This document shows positions 24,437 to 36,312 of a stretch of 64,000 bases of DNA, piece by piece. The DNA is taken from NCBI RefSeq assembly GCF_032854445.1, contig NC_088300.1, positions 69,416,984 to 69,480,983 of the forward strand, read 5' to 3'. Numbering within the stretch: the stretch's first letter is position 1; each line of letters starts with the position of its first letter. The position numbers and the translations under genes are program-made. The notes under the pieces are model-generated. The model saw nothing but the letters and a program-made list of their open reading frames with translations, searched no databases and was not told the origin of the DNA. This DNA is from Liolophura sinensis (lineage: Eukaryota; Mollusca; Polyplacophora; Chitonida; Chitonidae).

Positions 24437-24848
24437 ATTGATACCATAGCAGAGACGTGTTTTGTCACTAATACCGTCAATTTTCCGCTCATCTTTCTGT
24501 GGCATGCAACACCACAACATGTGAGTATGTTCGCAAAGTCGGAGTCGCAAAAGTGACACTTTCTAAAGGTTAGAAATACAATAGCAAAATTCTAACCTTC
24601 CAACTTGGCTGACAGAAAAACATACAGTTTGATAGACACTCGAGTGTCTATTAGGCAAAAAAACAAACAAACAAAACAAAACAACAACAAAAAGCCTATG
24701 GTCATTAGCACGAGCACATTATTACCACCTCATACATTACACCTACTGTGTTACGTAATAAATAAATCAATGAATAATTTCCTGTTGTTCTTCGCAAAAA
24801 AACGTTATTGTACTTTTACCTCAGCAGATATTTCATATGTTCTAATTA

Positions 24849-25090
24849 GGACCGTCTTAGATGGTTAGAGCTCTGGCTAGCAGCGACTACCGAGCCCTTG
24901 ACAAAGAAAACCGGTTCGAATCCAAATCTCCACGTTTCTGTTGTTGCTTAAGTCAGGGGATTTTCAGTTACCAGGCAACGGTCGGGGGCTTACCATACGG
25001 CCACTCGGTTTTGTTCCGTCCAAAGACCTGACCGTCGTAATAAGAGCGAAAGCTTCTTGAGAACGGCATTAAACATTTGTCAAATAAATC
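24849..25090 (+). mobile_element. tRNA-derived SINE, type C
   Basis: Head 'accgtcttagatggttagag' with a perfect B box ggttcgaatcc at 24913-24923, then a body with 'cggtcgggggcttacc' and an end 'acggcattaaacatttgtca' followed by an AAAT tail. A free-standing tRNA was rejected because the region between the boxes cannot form a standard anticodon arm and SINE body sequence follows. Confidence 0.7.
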
Positions 25091-25606
25091 AATGGATTTT
25101 TAAATCTATGAATCAGGTAATCCAAGGATTGGTCAACCCAGTCATGTATGAGTTCGGTGTTTTTTCGCCTGACGCCCCACACCATGGTTGAATGAATTAG
25201 ATGCTCGATTGTGAGCTATTTAGCAAGCCAATACTTTAATCATTGGTCCATTGCACTGTCCAGTAAGCAATCAAGAGCCCGTGGATTATAAATCAATCAG
25301 TTTAGCAATCGGTCATCCAAACGATCCATATTTTAAACGACCAAATCTTTCTAAAAGCCTGGTATAATTCATATACGTGTGGGAACTATGTCGTTGGCAT
25401 CAACCAACATGGTCGCAATTTACAGCTATCCGGCATAGCTCTAATTTCAGTCAGACATATCTCGCATTAACTATTCCTGTATCTGCACTAGTAACTTAAG
25501 AACATAACATGGCATGGAAGTTTTTTTACGGAAAATATAGCCTTCAATAAGTCAAATAACGAAGTGACAATAAAACATAAAACCAGGTTTTGGAAAACAA
25601 AACACC
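25091..25606. other. Gene-free stretch downstream of globin 2
   Basis: Nothing recognised apart from short AATC-rich text. Confidence 0.4.
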
Positions 25607-25612
25607 TTTATT
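25607..25612 (-). promoter_or_regulatory. Polyadenylation signal of globin 2
   Basis: Minus-strand AATAAA about 230 bp after the stop codon. The adjoining cagcggatgga is shared with globin 1 and, with changes, globin 3. Confidence 0.75.
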
Positions 25613-25726
25613 TGGCAGCGGATGGATTTAGGCTCTTTCTACGTCTTCACGTTTGGATGTAATCACGGACACAAAGAAAGAGCCTCTAACCTGATTAGCG
25701 GTTTAAGAAGAGAACAAGAGAGAACT

Positions 25727-25755
25727 ATGTACATATTTACATCAGGGGCAGCGGG
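25727..25755 (-). promoter_or_regulatory. Conserved globin 3'UTR block, copy 2
   Basis: Contains 'acatcaggggcagcggg', matching the blocks at 2067 and 39705. The similarity with the globin 3 3'UTR also resumes closer to the stop codon (gttggccatatt against gtcggccatatt). Confidence 0.65.
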
Positions 25756-25843
25756 CAGTGTCTTTCTCTAGCAGTTGATTTTTCATACTCTGTTTTTCTT
25801 TTTATCAGTTGGCCATATTTTCGGAAGATTTGAACCGTTTGAG

Positions 25844-27654
25844 TTACTGGGCCTGGTGGGCAGTGTACTCCTGCTGGCCGGCGGTGATCTGGTCTGTCAC
25901 CCAGGCGTACAGCTCGCGGAAGGCGTCCTCAGAGCTGCGGTTGAAACTGTTCACCTTCTCTCCGATCTTCTGCACAAGGGCCTGTCCCAAATACTACACC
26001 AAACAGAGAAAAGAAGACTTTTAATGTAAATGTATTTATCAAGTGACAGGAACCAGGTCTTGCCCATTGAGGTATCAGGTATCTGGCGAAGGGCGGAACT
26101 TATGGTGTGTGTGTGTGGAAGGGGGGGGGGGGGGGGGTACACTTATAGAGGAGTTCGTCGTCAAACACCAGTAAAATAAACAAATAAATATAGAAAAAAA
26201 ACCCACTTATACACAGACTTTTTGTACTTTCCATAGCTGAAGGCATACTGGTGAGAAAGTGGGCTGATTCATTTGGCAGGCTACACTTCGTTTAATAGAA
26301 GCGAAAAAGAATGACTGCAAACTTACTGGAAAGTATTCCTTTGGAATATTGTACCCCTGGGTGCCATGGCGACCACCAAGCTGCTTCAGGATTGGTACAA
26401 CGTTTTCCAGGCTGTCAAGGTTGTCAACCACGAGGGACAGGTACTTGATAACTCTGGTCACGTGGAAGATCACGCGAGAGTTGTTCTGGAACTGACCAGC
26501 AGCGGTTCCTCTGGCGAAGTCGAATTTGTCCTTGGTGCGTGGGTGCAGTTCGAACAACCTGCAGAGTCAAGAAAAAATGCTGCTAAAACAAAGCGACATT
26601 CTAAGAGCATACAATATCTGCAGCTTGTAATCAAATAGGGAGAAGTCTTTGGCTCTGAAGCTTAAAGTCATGGCTCATTGAGATTACGTGTTCGAAGCCA
26701 GCTATCGCTGATCGGACAGCGGTTGTCAGTGAAGAAGTTTTTCAGGTTTTTTCGCGAAGGACGTTGGTTTACCAAGGTGGCCTCCACCCAGAAAAGAGAC
26801 CAATGATCCAGCATAGAAAATTCAAATACACCAATTAAATAAATAAATAAGTAAACTTTAGAATATAATGAAGAAGCAAAATTGTTGCAACCAGTAAGTA
26901 ATTTTGAAAGTTTGTAAATATCTTGAACATCTTTAGATACACAAGTAAAGCTAACACCCCCCCCCCCCCCCCCAAAAAAAAAAAAAACATAACTGAAAGC
27001 GCAACAAACTAACCTCAAGAATACCTGAATTCCGGTCTCCGTTGGGTCTCCTTGGACATAGTTGGTCCAGGCAGAACGGATCAGATTTTTCTGCCTATCA
27101 TCGAGTCGGGGGTATCGGCCCTTTTCTCTGAACCGCACACATTCGAACAATCTGCGAAAGAAAGCCGTAGCATTAACTTCATGTAGGAACAAGAAAGCTG
27201 TATTATTTGCATCGAGTAGGCACAAGATACTGACAAGTATACTCATACAAACACATACACATATAGCGTGGAAAGTAAGTTCAACGTATCTTAACTGGAT
27301 TAGGAATTAATGTTCTCTGATAGCCATAAAATCTTTCCCAGTACTACGATAATTGGAACATTGCATCGCATTTTAGTACATTTTTTTCTGTGTATGTATT
27401 AAAAGGTTTATACATAGCGACCCGTACAAAGAATTCAAAACTAATAATGCTTACTGGAGGAAGACAGCCTCTCCAACTTTGTCAGTGTGCTGCTGTGCCT
27501 GGAGAACAAATAAAGAAAAAAGAAATTTGACACAAATTATAGTGTAAGTAAGAAACAGACAATTTCGAATTTTGCATTATCTCTCAAATTCAAGGGACGA
27601 TTCACTGGCTATGGGGACAATTATTATAGACACGTTAGTACAGAGACTCACCAT
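25844..27654 (-). CDS. Globin 2: neuroglobin-like globin, 188 aa, intact
   Basis: Exons on the minus strand: ATG at 27652-27654, 27455-27498, 27014-27151, 26327-26558, 25844-25993; GT/AG throughout, 567 nt with stop. A haem-binding oxygen/ligand carrier or sensor of the globin family. Visible: A-helix LIRSAW (Trp 44), CD1-type Phe 74 in KDKFDF, distal His 94 (IFHVTRV), proximal His 126 (GGRHGTQG). The 32-residue distance between the histidines equals that of neuroglobin rather than myoglobin. The introns after VFLR (phase 2) and after EYFP (phase 0) match B12.2 and G7.0 of classical globin genes; two further introns lie after the ATG and after residue 15. There is no signal peptide, so it is probably intracellular. 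The N-terminal extension of about 33 residues before the A helix is unusual. The three-gene cluster suggests a tissue-expressed haemoglobin or nerve/muscle globin; the subtype is not certain. Confidence 0.93.
26655..26852 (+). mobile_element. tRNA-like SINE in globin 2 intron 3
   Basis: A head-like segment 'cgtgttcgaagccagctatc' leads into sequence ending in 'acaccaattaaataaataaa', a family B-like tail. It lies opposite to the host gene. A similar head (gtgttcgaaaccagatttcg) occurs at about 38075. Confidence 0.6.
26942..26988. repeat. Poly-C/poly-A tract in globin 2 intron 3
   Basis: A run of about 19 C followed by about 14 A. It lies about 30 bp from the exon 3 donor site at 27014. Length polymorphism and sequencing error are likely here. 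Confidence 0.9.
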
Positions 27655-27746
27655 TTTCCCACTTGTAACCACTGCCCGTGACAAATAGAGAAATGAATCC
27701 GCTTGACCTCCGCCTGAGAAGTGAGGATGCTAGCTCCCAGGGCTGA

Positions 27747-27768
27747 TTATAAACCATAAAGGACCAAT
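27747..27768 (-). promoter_or_regulatory. TATA-like and CCAAT boxes of globin 2
   Basis: Minus-strand TTTATAA at 27747-27753, about 95 bp upstream of the ATG, with an inverted CCAAT box (minus-strand ATTGG) at 27764-27768. Together they predict a start near 27720. Confidence 0.6.
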
Positions 27769-28164
27769 CAGGCCGCATTACGCATGCTCAGAGCCCTGTG
27801 CGGGATGAAGGTCTAACCCTATGATGATCCAGGGTGTAGAAGCAGCCGGTTCAACATAAAAAGCCTGGCAGGACGCCATTGCCTCGGGTCAGTGCTCCTG
27901 ATGATGGTACTGTACGCTAGTGTCGCGAGAGCACACAATGCTGTTCATGCGGTTTTACGTACAGTGCATTTACATACACACACATACATTCAGTATGCCT
28001 AGTCTTGCGTGCAAATGACCCTGACCTCTAGGAGCTGAAAGATGAAATTCTTTTTCACAGTAACACTCACATATATGTTTAAGATTGTTTCTTTAAGAGG
28101 AGAGGAAAATGCCTGTACAGCAAAGCTTCCTTTATATTATTTTGCACGACGTAGTTCTATTCAG
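27769..28164. other. Upstream flank of globin 2
   Basis: No gene or known repeat; a short CA-rich run near 27975. Confidence 0.4.
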
Positions 28165-28312
28165 TGAATCTGGAATAAGTGGAGAGAATGTGTCATCAGC
28201 TGAGTGAATGGGACATAAGTGGAGCTAATGTGGCATAAGTGGATTGAATGTGGCATAAGTGGCGTGAATGTGTCATAAGTGGAATAAATGTGGCATAACT
28301 GGAGTTATTTAA
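28165..28312. repeat. 20-bp minisatellite
   Basis: About seven degenerate units of gaatgtggcataagtggagt. Confidence 0.85.
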
Positions 28313-29637
28313 CTTGTGAGCATGTGAGCCAATGACTCTTTAGCCTTTGAGTTTCGCCCTATAAACCCTTTGCTGAGCAAAACGGTAGCTAGTTTACCTC
28401 CCCTTGAGTTATCTTTACAAGGGAATGGAAAGGACGAAGACACAAAGTTAAATGGAATCTGAAGTTTTCTTTATCTTACTTTGCGAGAATATCATAAACA
28501 CGCAGAACACTGTTCAGAAGAGACTTATTGTTTTGAACTACATAACAAAGTACCATCAGGTAGTCCGTATGACCTTGACCAATTCGTTTGATTCCTGTCT
28601 AGCATGAGATAAACGCGTTAAACATATCATTAGCATTTTGTATTTACTATGCAAATTGTGTACTGACATTGTTCTGGTCCACATGTACTTTATGGTCACT
28701 GCACATGTCTTTCAAGTGTCATTAACCAGTCATCTTTACACCATTGCCCCCTGTCATCTATAGAATCATACATACATACATGAGATAGCTGATCTCTTAC
28801 TCTCGGGATGACATCGGAAGTGGGCTGGGAGACATGTGTGATATCTTGATAGAGCTAGTAATTTAACATATGCCAGTGGATTATGTACATAGCCACAGCT
28901 GATTTCACGCATGCTGTTGTATATAGCGTCAACGCGCACGTTCAATTAACTGACCACGCCTGAACGAGCATGCGCTTTCTATAAAACATTATAACGAGTG
29001 CATTGAAGCAGGCTTTATCTTTGCATGCGACTAATCGTACAGGGAGTATTTAAAAAGCGTGAATTTCCTCCTCTTGACTTCTCCATCCACGCGAGAATGG
29101 GCGATCTATTATGAGTAATAGTAACCATACTAAATGGTTACTTGTTGCATAAACGCCTTACAAAGCGTAAACATGACATGTTTTATGTTGCACATTTTGA
29201 TGAATTAACCACTATGCCCTCAATGCATAACATTTGTTAAATTTACCATTACATGGGGCCTTCGTGGCGCAAACAGGACACGTGCTGAGTTGCCCATTTG
29301 GTTAAAATCACCACGATACCCTGTTCCCTAACAGCACCTGTATTATGTTGCCATTTTTGTTAAATCCTCACTGGGTCCTCGTTCGCGGAGCAATCAAGAA
29401 TACCTCAGGTCAACCAGCCATTGGCCATCATTGAGACTGCATTTTCGCCTCTGTCCGGTTCCCTTCATAACAATTATTAAATATGGTATAAAACAAAAAA
29501 TTGCAAAACTTAAAACTAGAATCATTAATAGAATTCTTATACGATCGACCCTGCTCATGACACGTCGACTTTGGGTGTGTTTTGGCCTCTCGGAAATCGT
29601 ACAAAGTGGTTTACAAAATGATGAATAATAACAGAAA
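28313..29637. other. Gene-free stretch
   Basis: No coding exon or repeat family recognised. Confidence 0.4.
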
Positions 29638-29647
29638 CTTTAAATTG

Positions 29648-30012
29648 TGAGTGAGTGAGTGCTTGGGGTTTAACGTCGTACTCAACAATTTTTCAGTCAT
29701 ATGACGACGAAGGAATCATTAGGGTGCATGCACGTGTAATGTGCCTCCTTGTTGCAGGACGGATTTCCACCGCTCTTTTATTTAGTGCTGCATCACTGAG
29801 ACGACTTACCGAAGGCAAGTAAGCCGCCCCGCCCGAGCCATTATACTGATACGGGTCAACCAGTCGTTGCACTATCCCCTTCATGCTGAACGCCAAGCGA
29901 GGAAGTTACAACTTCCTCTTTTAAAGTCTTAGGTGTGACTCGACCAAGGATTGATCCTGGATCTACCGGTCCCGAAGCGGACGCTCTACCAACTGTGCTA
30001 TCCGGGCCGGTC
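29648..30012 (-). mobile_element. Family A SINE, full length
   Basis: Complete from the GTGA tail to the tRNA-like head ending 'ctatccgggccggtc'. A 12-bp target-site duplication, ctttaaattgtg, lies at 29638-29649 and 30012-30023. It is almost identical to the copies at 1-322 and 35691-36057, so it belongs to a young subfamily. Confidence 0.96.
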
Positions 30013-30084
30013 TTTAAATTGTGCACGTAATCATGTGATTTCGATTAGATCAACGTTGAACGCCATTCTCAATAAGGCCAATAA

Positions 30085-30155
30085 TATTGGTGGAGGAAGC
30101 GGAGTGTCCTGGGCGATGCCCTGATCTTTGGCAAGTTACTGTGGAATTTTCCCAC
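30085..30155 (+). mobile_element. Fragment of a further interspersed repeat
   Basis: 'attggtggaggaagcggagt' with 'ggcaagttactg' resembles 40045-40120 ('attgggggaggaaagcgaag', 'ggctggttactg'). The shared order of blocks indicates an old dispersed family. Confidence 0.5.
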
Positions 30156-31507
30156 GTATCGAGAAACAACCATCAACATTTTCATCAACATTAATATCGC
30201 GTTTGGTTTACTTTTATTTTGGCTCAATGAGCCCCATTTTAAATGTAGAGAAGTAACATTGGTGATCATTTCGCGAAAGTCGCTCCAGTTAAGGAGTAAG
30301 GCCGTCAATGTGATAATTGCGGGGGATTCCCATCAAACATCTTTCTCATGCCGCCCTAGTGTCAGGGCCCATCAGGTTCAATCTTTAGAATACAAAATAA
30401 GTTTACTCTAAATTACAGCTTTAGGCTAAAAGCCCGAAATCGCTTGGCCACACATTTTGTTTCAGGTCAACGAACTACCGTTCGACATCGGCGCTGACGC
30501 AATGTACAATTAAGGTGAAATAATAATTTAAGTGTTTTAACCCCATTAAGTTATAATCAAGGATAACCCCTGTTACCTTTGTGCAGACATTTTCGGTCCT
30601 ATCAAAGGCTTAAGCTTGTATGTTGTTAGTTAATTAAAAAACTTGATACCTAAGTACTCATTTATCAAAGTTTTACGAACGGGGACATATTCGCATATAT
30701 TAAGAGCTTGTTTTTAACGGTTTAGCGAACTGTCACACATTGTTTAGAAAGCCTGCGGGAACTACCCCATTTCGCACATTAACCTGCGAGATCAGTCGAG
30801 TTCTGACCATGTTGAACAAGAGTTTCTGAGCTACGCGATATGCGATAGGGACAACATTGTGAAGTTAGATAGATAAGAATTCAACCTTATTCAAGCCATA
30901 TCCCGACGATCGCAGTGTAGATCTGTATGTGTTTCAGTTGGACAATATACCGCAAAAGCGACGCCGTGTTCAGTTAGTCGTATAGTGTATATACACTCGG
31001 ACATCATGCCAGACATGACCCCTCAACCAGTCAGAGTGTAGTGGCATGGGGGCTACTGAGGAGAGAAAATTACACAATCCGTTTTTTAAAAACAGAATCG
31101 GGGCTGAACTCCGCTCGTCCCGTACACGAGTCTCTAGTCAGCTGATCAACGTATCGTTTCTTTGTAAATCATGTGCTTTTAATAAAATAGATAATACATT
31201 TTCTATTTTTTTCACGTCTCCCCACCCTCTACAAAAGGGGTCGTCCACACCTGGTGTTACGTTGTTCAATCATGGTGCATCTCTTAACATCTGCCAAGCG
31301 TGTTATAATCCCTTCACCCTATTTTAACATCATCATTCATATTGCACCACTCAGTCACTCAGTATAGTAAAATATCATATCACTGTACCATAAGACATTT
31401 TAACACTTGTCAATTCCACTACGCCCTCAACAATGCCACTCTTCAAAGTGTTACAGCTATACAGCCTGACAACCCTATCAAATCATGCAATTATGCAGAA
31501 GCCTAAT
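30156..31507. other. Gene-free stretch
   Basis: No gene recognised; open frames below 100 codons only. Confidence 0.4.
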
Positions 31508-31543
31508 GCTGTCCGCCGTGGTATAAGTGAAACATCAATGAAA

Positions 31544-31582
<39 letters not shown>

Positions 31583-31584
31583 AT
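31508..31584 (+). repeat. SINE-like 3' end with (AAAT)n
   Basis: 'gtccgccgtggtataagtga' is the end of a family B-like SINE; it runs into about eleven AAAT units. Confidence 0.8.
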
Positions 31585-31654
31585 TATGCAGGCCACTAAC
31601 CCACTGGACTGTGCAAGACTCTATTAATGTCAGATATATAAAGTAAATAATAAT

Positions 31655-31745
31655 AATTGGTGTTCAACTCCGTTCTCAAAAATATTTCACTTACACGACG
31701 GTCGTAGGAGGAAAAGCGGGCAGAGCCCTGGGGAAACCACAGCCC
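31655..31745 (-). mobile_element. Family B SINE fragment
   Basis: 'attggtgttcaactccgttc', 'atatttcacttacacgacgg' and 'gcagagccctggggaaacca' remain; the head and part of the centre are gone. Confidence 0.75.
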
Positions 31746-31934
31746 CTCAGACATACATCTACCTTTTCACACCAGCCATAAGAGCCACTATATCCATATT
31801 AGTTCACTACACACCTCCGAAATAATACAATATTCTATTATTCTATCGTCTCATTGCACATCCAAATCGCTTCATCGCACAGCTCTGTAAAGCTATAGCA
31901 TCAAGCTATCAAACCTGTTGATTAGGTATGTATA

Positions 31935-32005
31935 TGTCTGTATGTTTGGGGTTTTACGTCGTACTTAACAATTTGTCAGTAATAGGTCTACGATGACGAG
32001 AGTCG
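31935..32005 (-). mobile_element. Family A SINE tail fragment
   Basis: 'ttggggttttacgtcgtact' and 'aacaatttgtcagtaatagg' match the 3' end of family A; the rest is missing. Confidence 0.65.
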
Positions 32006-32114
32006 ATTAGGTGAACCTTTATCAGTTTAATGGTGAAAATGAAAGTTATACAAAGCAAAGTTAAGAAATAAAAATAGAGGTCATCATAGTCAATAACTCT
32101 GTTGATTTACTTGA

Positions 32115-32218
32115 ATTATTTAATTTGTGTTTTACGCCACACTCGAGAATATTACACTTATACAGCGGCGGCCAGCATAATGGTGGGAGGAAACCGGGCA
32201 CAGCCCGGGGGAAACTCC
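32115..32218 (-). mobile_element. Family B SINE, 5'-truncated
   Basis: 'gtgttttacgccacactcga', 'agcggcggccagcataatgg' and 'acagcccgggggaaactcc'. Confidence 0.8.
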
Positions 32219-32667
32219 CTATAGCTATGTTGCATCTTGAAAAACTCAGTATTCAGGATTATGTATTGTAGCCCGTAAATACGACCTTGTACATTACAAA
32301 TCTTAAAACGTTTATTTCTAGTTTCTTTTCCCCAGAATTATTCGTAAAGTTGATGGTTTATTAATCAGTAAGAATGATGAGAACATAGGCTAACGGTGGA
32401 TGCAAGGTGAAGTCATTTCATAAAAATATATGTACATGACAAGCGTTAGTGCCCCAATAGCCTTAGGTTATTGTAGTACTCTAACAATTCCCTGAGCAAA
32501 TAGACTGCAAAGTGATGCTTAACAATAGTTTCCTCAAGGATACTGCATGATTGCATAAATAATGTGCAAATTTCAAATGTTTTCTATGTAGTTTCTAAAT
32601 GTAGCTTCTACTGAATCAGATATAAAGCTGAAACTCGCTAATGATTTGAAACATGGTAACTAAAAAT
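32219..32667. other. Gene-free stretch
   Basis: Nothing recognised. Confidence 0.4.
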
Positions 32668-35600
32668 GAAGTGAGTAAACCTGCTTGTCATCCTCCACAC
32701 ATACAAACTGTAAACTGGTCGCACTGACAGCTTGACAGGCTCCACATATACAACTTGCAAACTGGTCACACTGTCAACTTATCAGGCTCCACACATACAA
32801 TCTGTAAACTTATCACACAGTCAGCTTGTCAGGCTCTGTACTTACAACCTGTAAACTGGTCACACAGTCAGCTTGTCAGGCTCTGTACTTACAACCTGTA
32901 AACTGGTCACACAGTCAGCTTGTCAGGCTCTGTACTTACAACCTGTAAACTGGTCACACAGTCAGCTTGTCAGGCTCTGTACTTACAACCTGTAAACTGG
33001 TCACACAGCCAGCATGTCAGGCTCCATACATACAACCTGTAAACTGGTCGTACTGACATTTTGACAGGCTCCACACATACAACTTGCAAACTGGTTGAAC
33101 TGACAGCTTGTCAGGCTCCACACATACAATCTGAAAACTTATCACACAGTCAGCTTGTCAGGCTCAGTACATACAACCTGTAAACTGGTCACACAGTCAG
33201 CTTGTCAGGCTCTGTACTTACAACCTGTAAACTGGTCGTACTGACATTTTGACAGGCTCCACACATACAACTTGCAAACTGGTCGTACTGACAGCTTGAC
33301 AGGCTCCCCACTTACAACTTGCAAACTGGTCACAGTGTCAGCATGTCAGGCTCTGTACATACAACCTGTAAACTGGTCACACAGTCAGCTTGTCAGGCTC
33401 TGTACTTACAACCTGTAAAATGGTCACACAGTCAGCTTGTCAGGATCCACACATACAACCTGTAGACTGGTCGTATTGACATTTTGATAGGCTCCACACA
33501 TACAACTTGCAAACTGGTCGCACTGACAGCTTGACAGGCTCCCCACATACAACTTGCAAACTGGTCACAGTGTCAGCTTGTCAGGATCCACACATACAAC
33601 CTGTAAACTGGTCGTATTGACATTTTGATAGGCTCCACACATACAACTTGCAAACTGGTCGCACTGACAGCTTGACAGGCTCCCCACATACAACTTGCAA
33701 ACTGGTCACAGTGTCAGCTTGTCAGGCTCTGTACATACAACCTGTAAACTGGTCACACAGTCAGCTTGTCAGGCTCCATATATACAACCTGCAATCTGGT
33801 CGCACTGACATTTTGACAGGCTCTACACATACAAGCTGTAAACTGGTCAAGGTGTCAGCTTGTCAGGCTCCACACATACAACTTGCAAAGTGATCGCAGT
33901 GTAGGCTTGTCAGGCTCCACACATACAACCTGTAAACTGGTTACACAGTTAGCTCGTCAGGAGCCACACATACAACCTCCAAACTGGTCACAGTGTCAGC
34001 TTGTCAGGCTCCATACATACAACTCGCAAAGTGATCACAGTGTAGGCTTGTCAGGCTCCACACATACAACCTGTAAACTGGTTGAACTGACAGCTTGTCA
34101 GGCTCCACACATACAACCTGTAAACTGGTTACACAGTTAGCTCGTCAGGAGCCACACGTACATCCTGCAAACTGGTCGTCCTGATAACTTGACAGGCTCC
34201 ATACATACAACCTGTAAACTGGTTGCAATGACAGGCTCCACACAAACAACCTGTAAACTGCTTGAACTGACAACTTGTCAGGCTCCACACATACAACCTG
34301 CAACTGGTCGTACTGAGAGCTTGTCAGGCTCCACACATACAATTTGTAAACTGGTCACACAGTCAGCTTGTCAGACTTCATATGTACAACCTGCAATCTG
34401 GTCACACTGTCAGTTTGTCAGCCTCGATGCATAGAACCTGTAAACTCGTTGCACTGACAACTTGTCAGGCTCCACACATACAACCTGCAACTGGTCGTAC
34501 TGATAACTTGACAGGCTCCATACATACAACCTGTAAACTGGTCAGACAGTCAGCTCATCAAGAGGCACACATACAACCTGCAAACTGGTCACACAGTTAG
34601 CTTGTCAGGAGCCACACATACAACCTGCAAACTGGTCGTACTGACAGCTTGTCAGGCTCCACAATACAACCTGTAAACTGGTTGCAATGACAGCTTGCCA
34701 GGCTCCACAATACAACCTGTAAACTGGTTGCAATGACAGCTTGCCAGGCTCCACAATACAACCTGTAAACTGGTTGCAATGACAGCTTGCCAGGCTCCAC
34801 ACATACAAGCTGTAAACTGGTCCGACAGTCAGCTCGTCAGCCTCCATATATACAACCTCTAAACTGGTCAGACAGTCAGCTCATCAAGAGGCACATATAC
34901 AACCTGTAAACTGGCCACACAGTTAGCCCGTCAGGAGCCACACATACAACCTGCAAACTGGTCGTACTGACAGCTTGTCAGGCTCCACAATACAACCTGT
35001 AAACTGGTCCCACAGTCAGCTCGTCAGCCTCCATACATACAACCTGTAAACTGGTCGTACCGACATTTTGACAGGCTCCACACATACAACTGGCAAACTG
35101 GTTACAGTGTCAGCTTGTCCGGCTCCATACATACAACCTGCAAACTGGTCGTACTGACAGCTGTACGGGCTCCATACATACAACCTGTAAACTGGTCACA
35201 GTGTCAGCTCGTCAGGAGCCACACATACAACCTGTAAACTGGTCGCACTGACAGCTTGTCAGGCTGCACACATACAACCTGTAAAGTAGTCAGCCTGTCA
35301 GGAGCCACACATACAACCTGTAAAGTGGTCGCAATGAGAGCTTGACAGGCTGGACACATGCAGCCTGTAAAGTGGTCGCACTGACAGCTTCAGAGGCTCC
35401 ATACATACAACCTGTAAACTGGTCGCACTGACAGCTTGTCAGGAACCACACATACAACTTGTAAACTGGTCGTACTGACAACTTCACAGGCTGCACACAT
35501 ACAGCTTGTAAACTGGTCGCACAGACAGCTTATCAGGCTCCACACATACAACCTGTAAACTGGTCACAGTGTTAGCTTGACAGGCTGCACATATGCAACC

Positions 35601-35672
35601 TGTAAACTAGTTGCACTGACAGCTTGACAGGCTCCACACATGCAGCCTGTAAACTTGTCGCACTGACAGCGT
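32668..35672. repeat. 3-kb minisatellite of 47-bp units
   Basis: About 64 tandem units made of cagcttgtcaggctccacac, then atacaacctgtaaactggt, then a variable link such as cgcactga or cacacagt. Most are 47 bp and some 46. Variants are grouped: a 'tctgtacttacaacc' block near 32830-33000, a 'cattttgacagg' block near 33050-33660, and three nearly identical 46-bp units at about 34660-34800. Many units contain ctgacagcttgtcag, an inverted repeat with 6-bp arms. The open frames seen across it on both strands result from repetition, not coding. Confidence 0.97.
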
Positions 35673-35690
35673 GGTACTCTTCTCACGTGT

Positions 35691-36057
35691 GAGTGAGTGA
35701 GTGAGTGCTTGGGGTTTAACGTCGTACTCAACAATTTTTCAGTCATATGACGACGAAGGAATCATTAGGGTGCATGCACGTGTAATGTGCCTCCTTGTTG
35801 CAGGACGGATTTCCACCGCTCTTTTATTTAGTGCTGCATCACTGAGACGACTTACCGAAGGCAAGTAAGCCGCCCCACCCGAGCCATTATACTGATACGG
35901 GTCAACCAGTCGTTGCACTATCCCCTTCATGCTGAACGCCAAGCAAGGAAGTTACAACTTCCTCTTTTAAAGTCTTAGGTGTGACTCGACCAAGGATTGA
36001 TCCTGGATCTACCGGTCCCGAAGCGGAGGCTCTACCAACTGTGCTATCCGGGCCGGT
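35691..36057 (-). mobile_element. Family A SINE, full length, at the edge of the 47-bp array
   Basis: A complete copy with a perfect 13-bp target-site duplication, tctcacgtgtgag (35681-35693 and 36057-36069). It sits about 20 bp beyond the last minisatellite unit. Confidence 0.96.
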
Positions 36058-36182
36058 CTCACGTGTGAGCTGTGTATCGTAATAGCTTCTATGGGATTAC
36101 ACTATAGTAAAAACTTTCTAAGTTTTGAATTATCGAATTGGGATGAACTGCCATACACATTATAATTAATACAGGAATGAAA

Positions 36183-36312
36183 ATAAATAAATAGGGGGGA
36201 TATTGGATGACCACAAATTTGAATAAATAGAGGGGATATTAGATGACCAGAGATTTGAATAAATAGGGGGGATATTAGACGACCAGAAATTTGAATCAGT
36301 AGGGGGGATATA
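36183..36312. repeat. 37-bp minisatellite
   Basis: About 3.5 units of ggggggatattagatgacca followed by gaaatttgaataaatag. Confidence 0.88.

Noticed and set aside
24849-24930. tRNA gene with perfect B box
   Set aside because: No standard anticodon arm or closing acceptor stem; the SINE body follows directly.
26668-27246. 192-codon minus-strand open frame overlapping globin 2
   Set aside because: It is globin exon 3 read through into intron 3, including the poly-C/A tract and a SINE; the exon borders have clear GT/AG sites and match the paralogs.
32668-35672. Many overlapping open frames of 60-90 codons on both strands
   Set aside because: All are translations of the 47-bp minisatellite; the unit length is not a multiple of three, so the frames rotate and no single protein is implied.
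32668-35672. CRISPR array
   Set aside because: Units are directly adjacent with no unique spacers, and the genome is eukaryotic.
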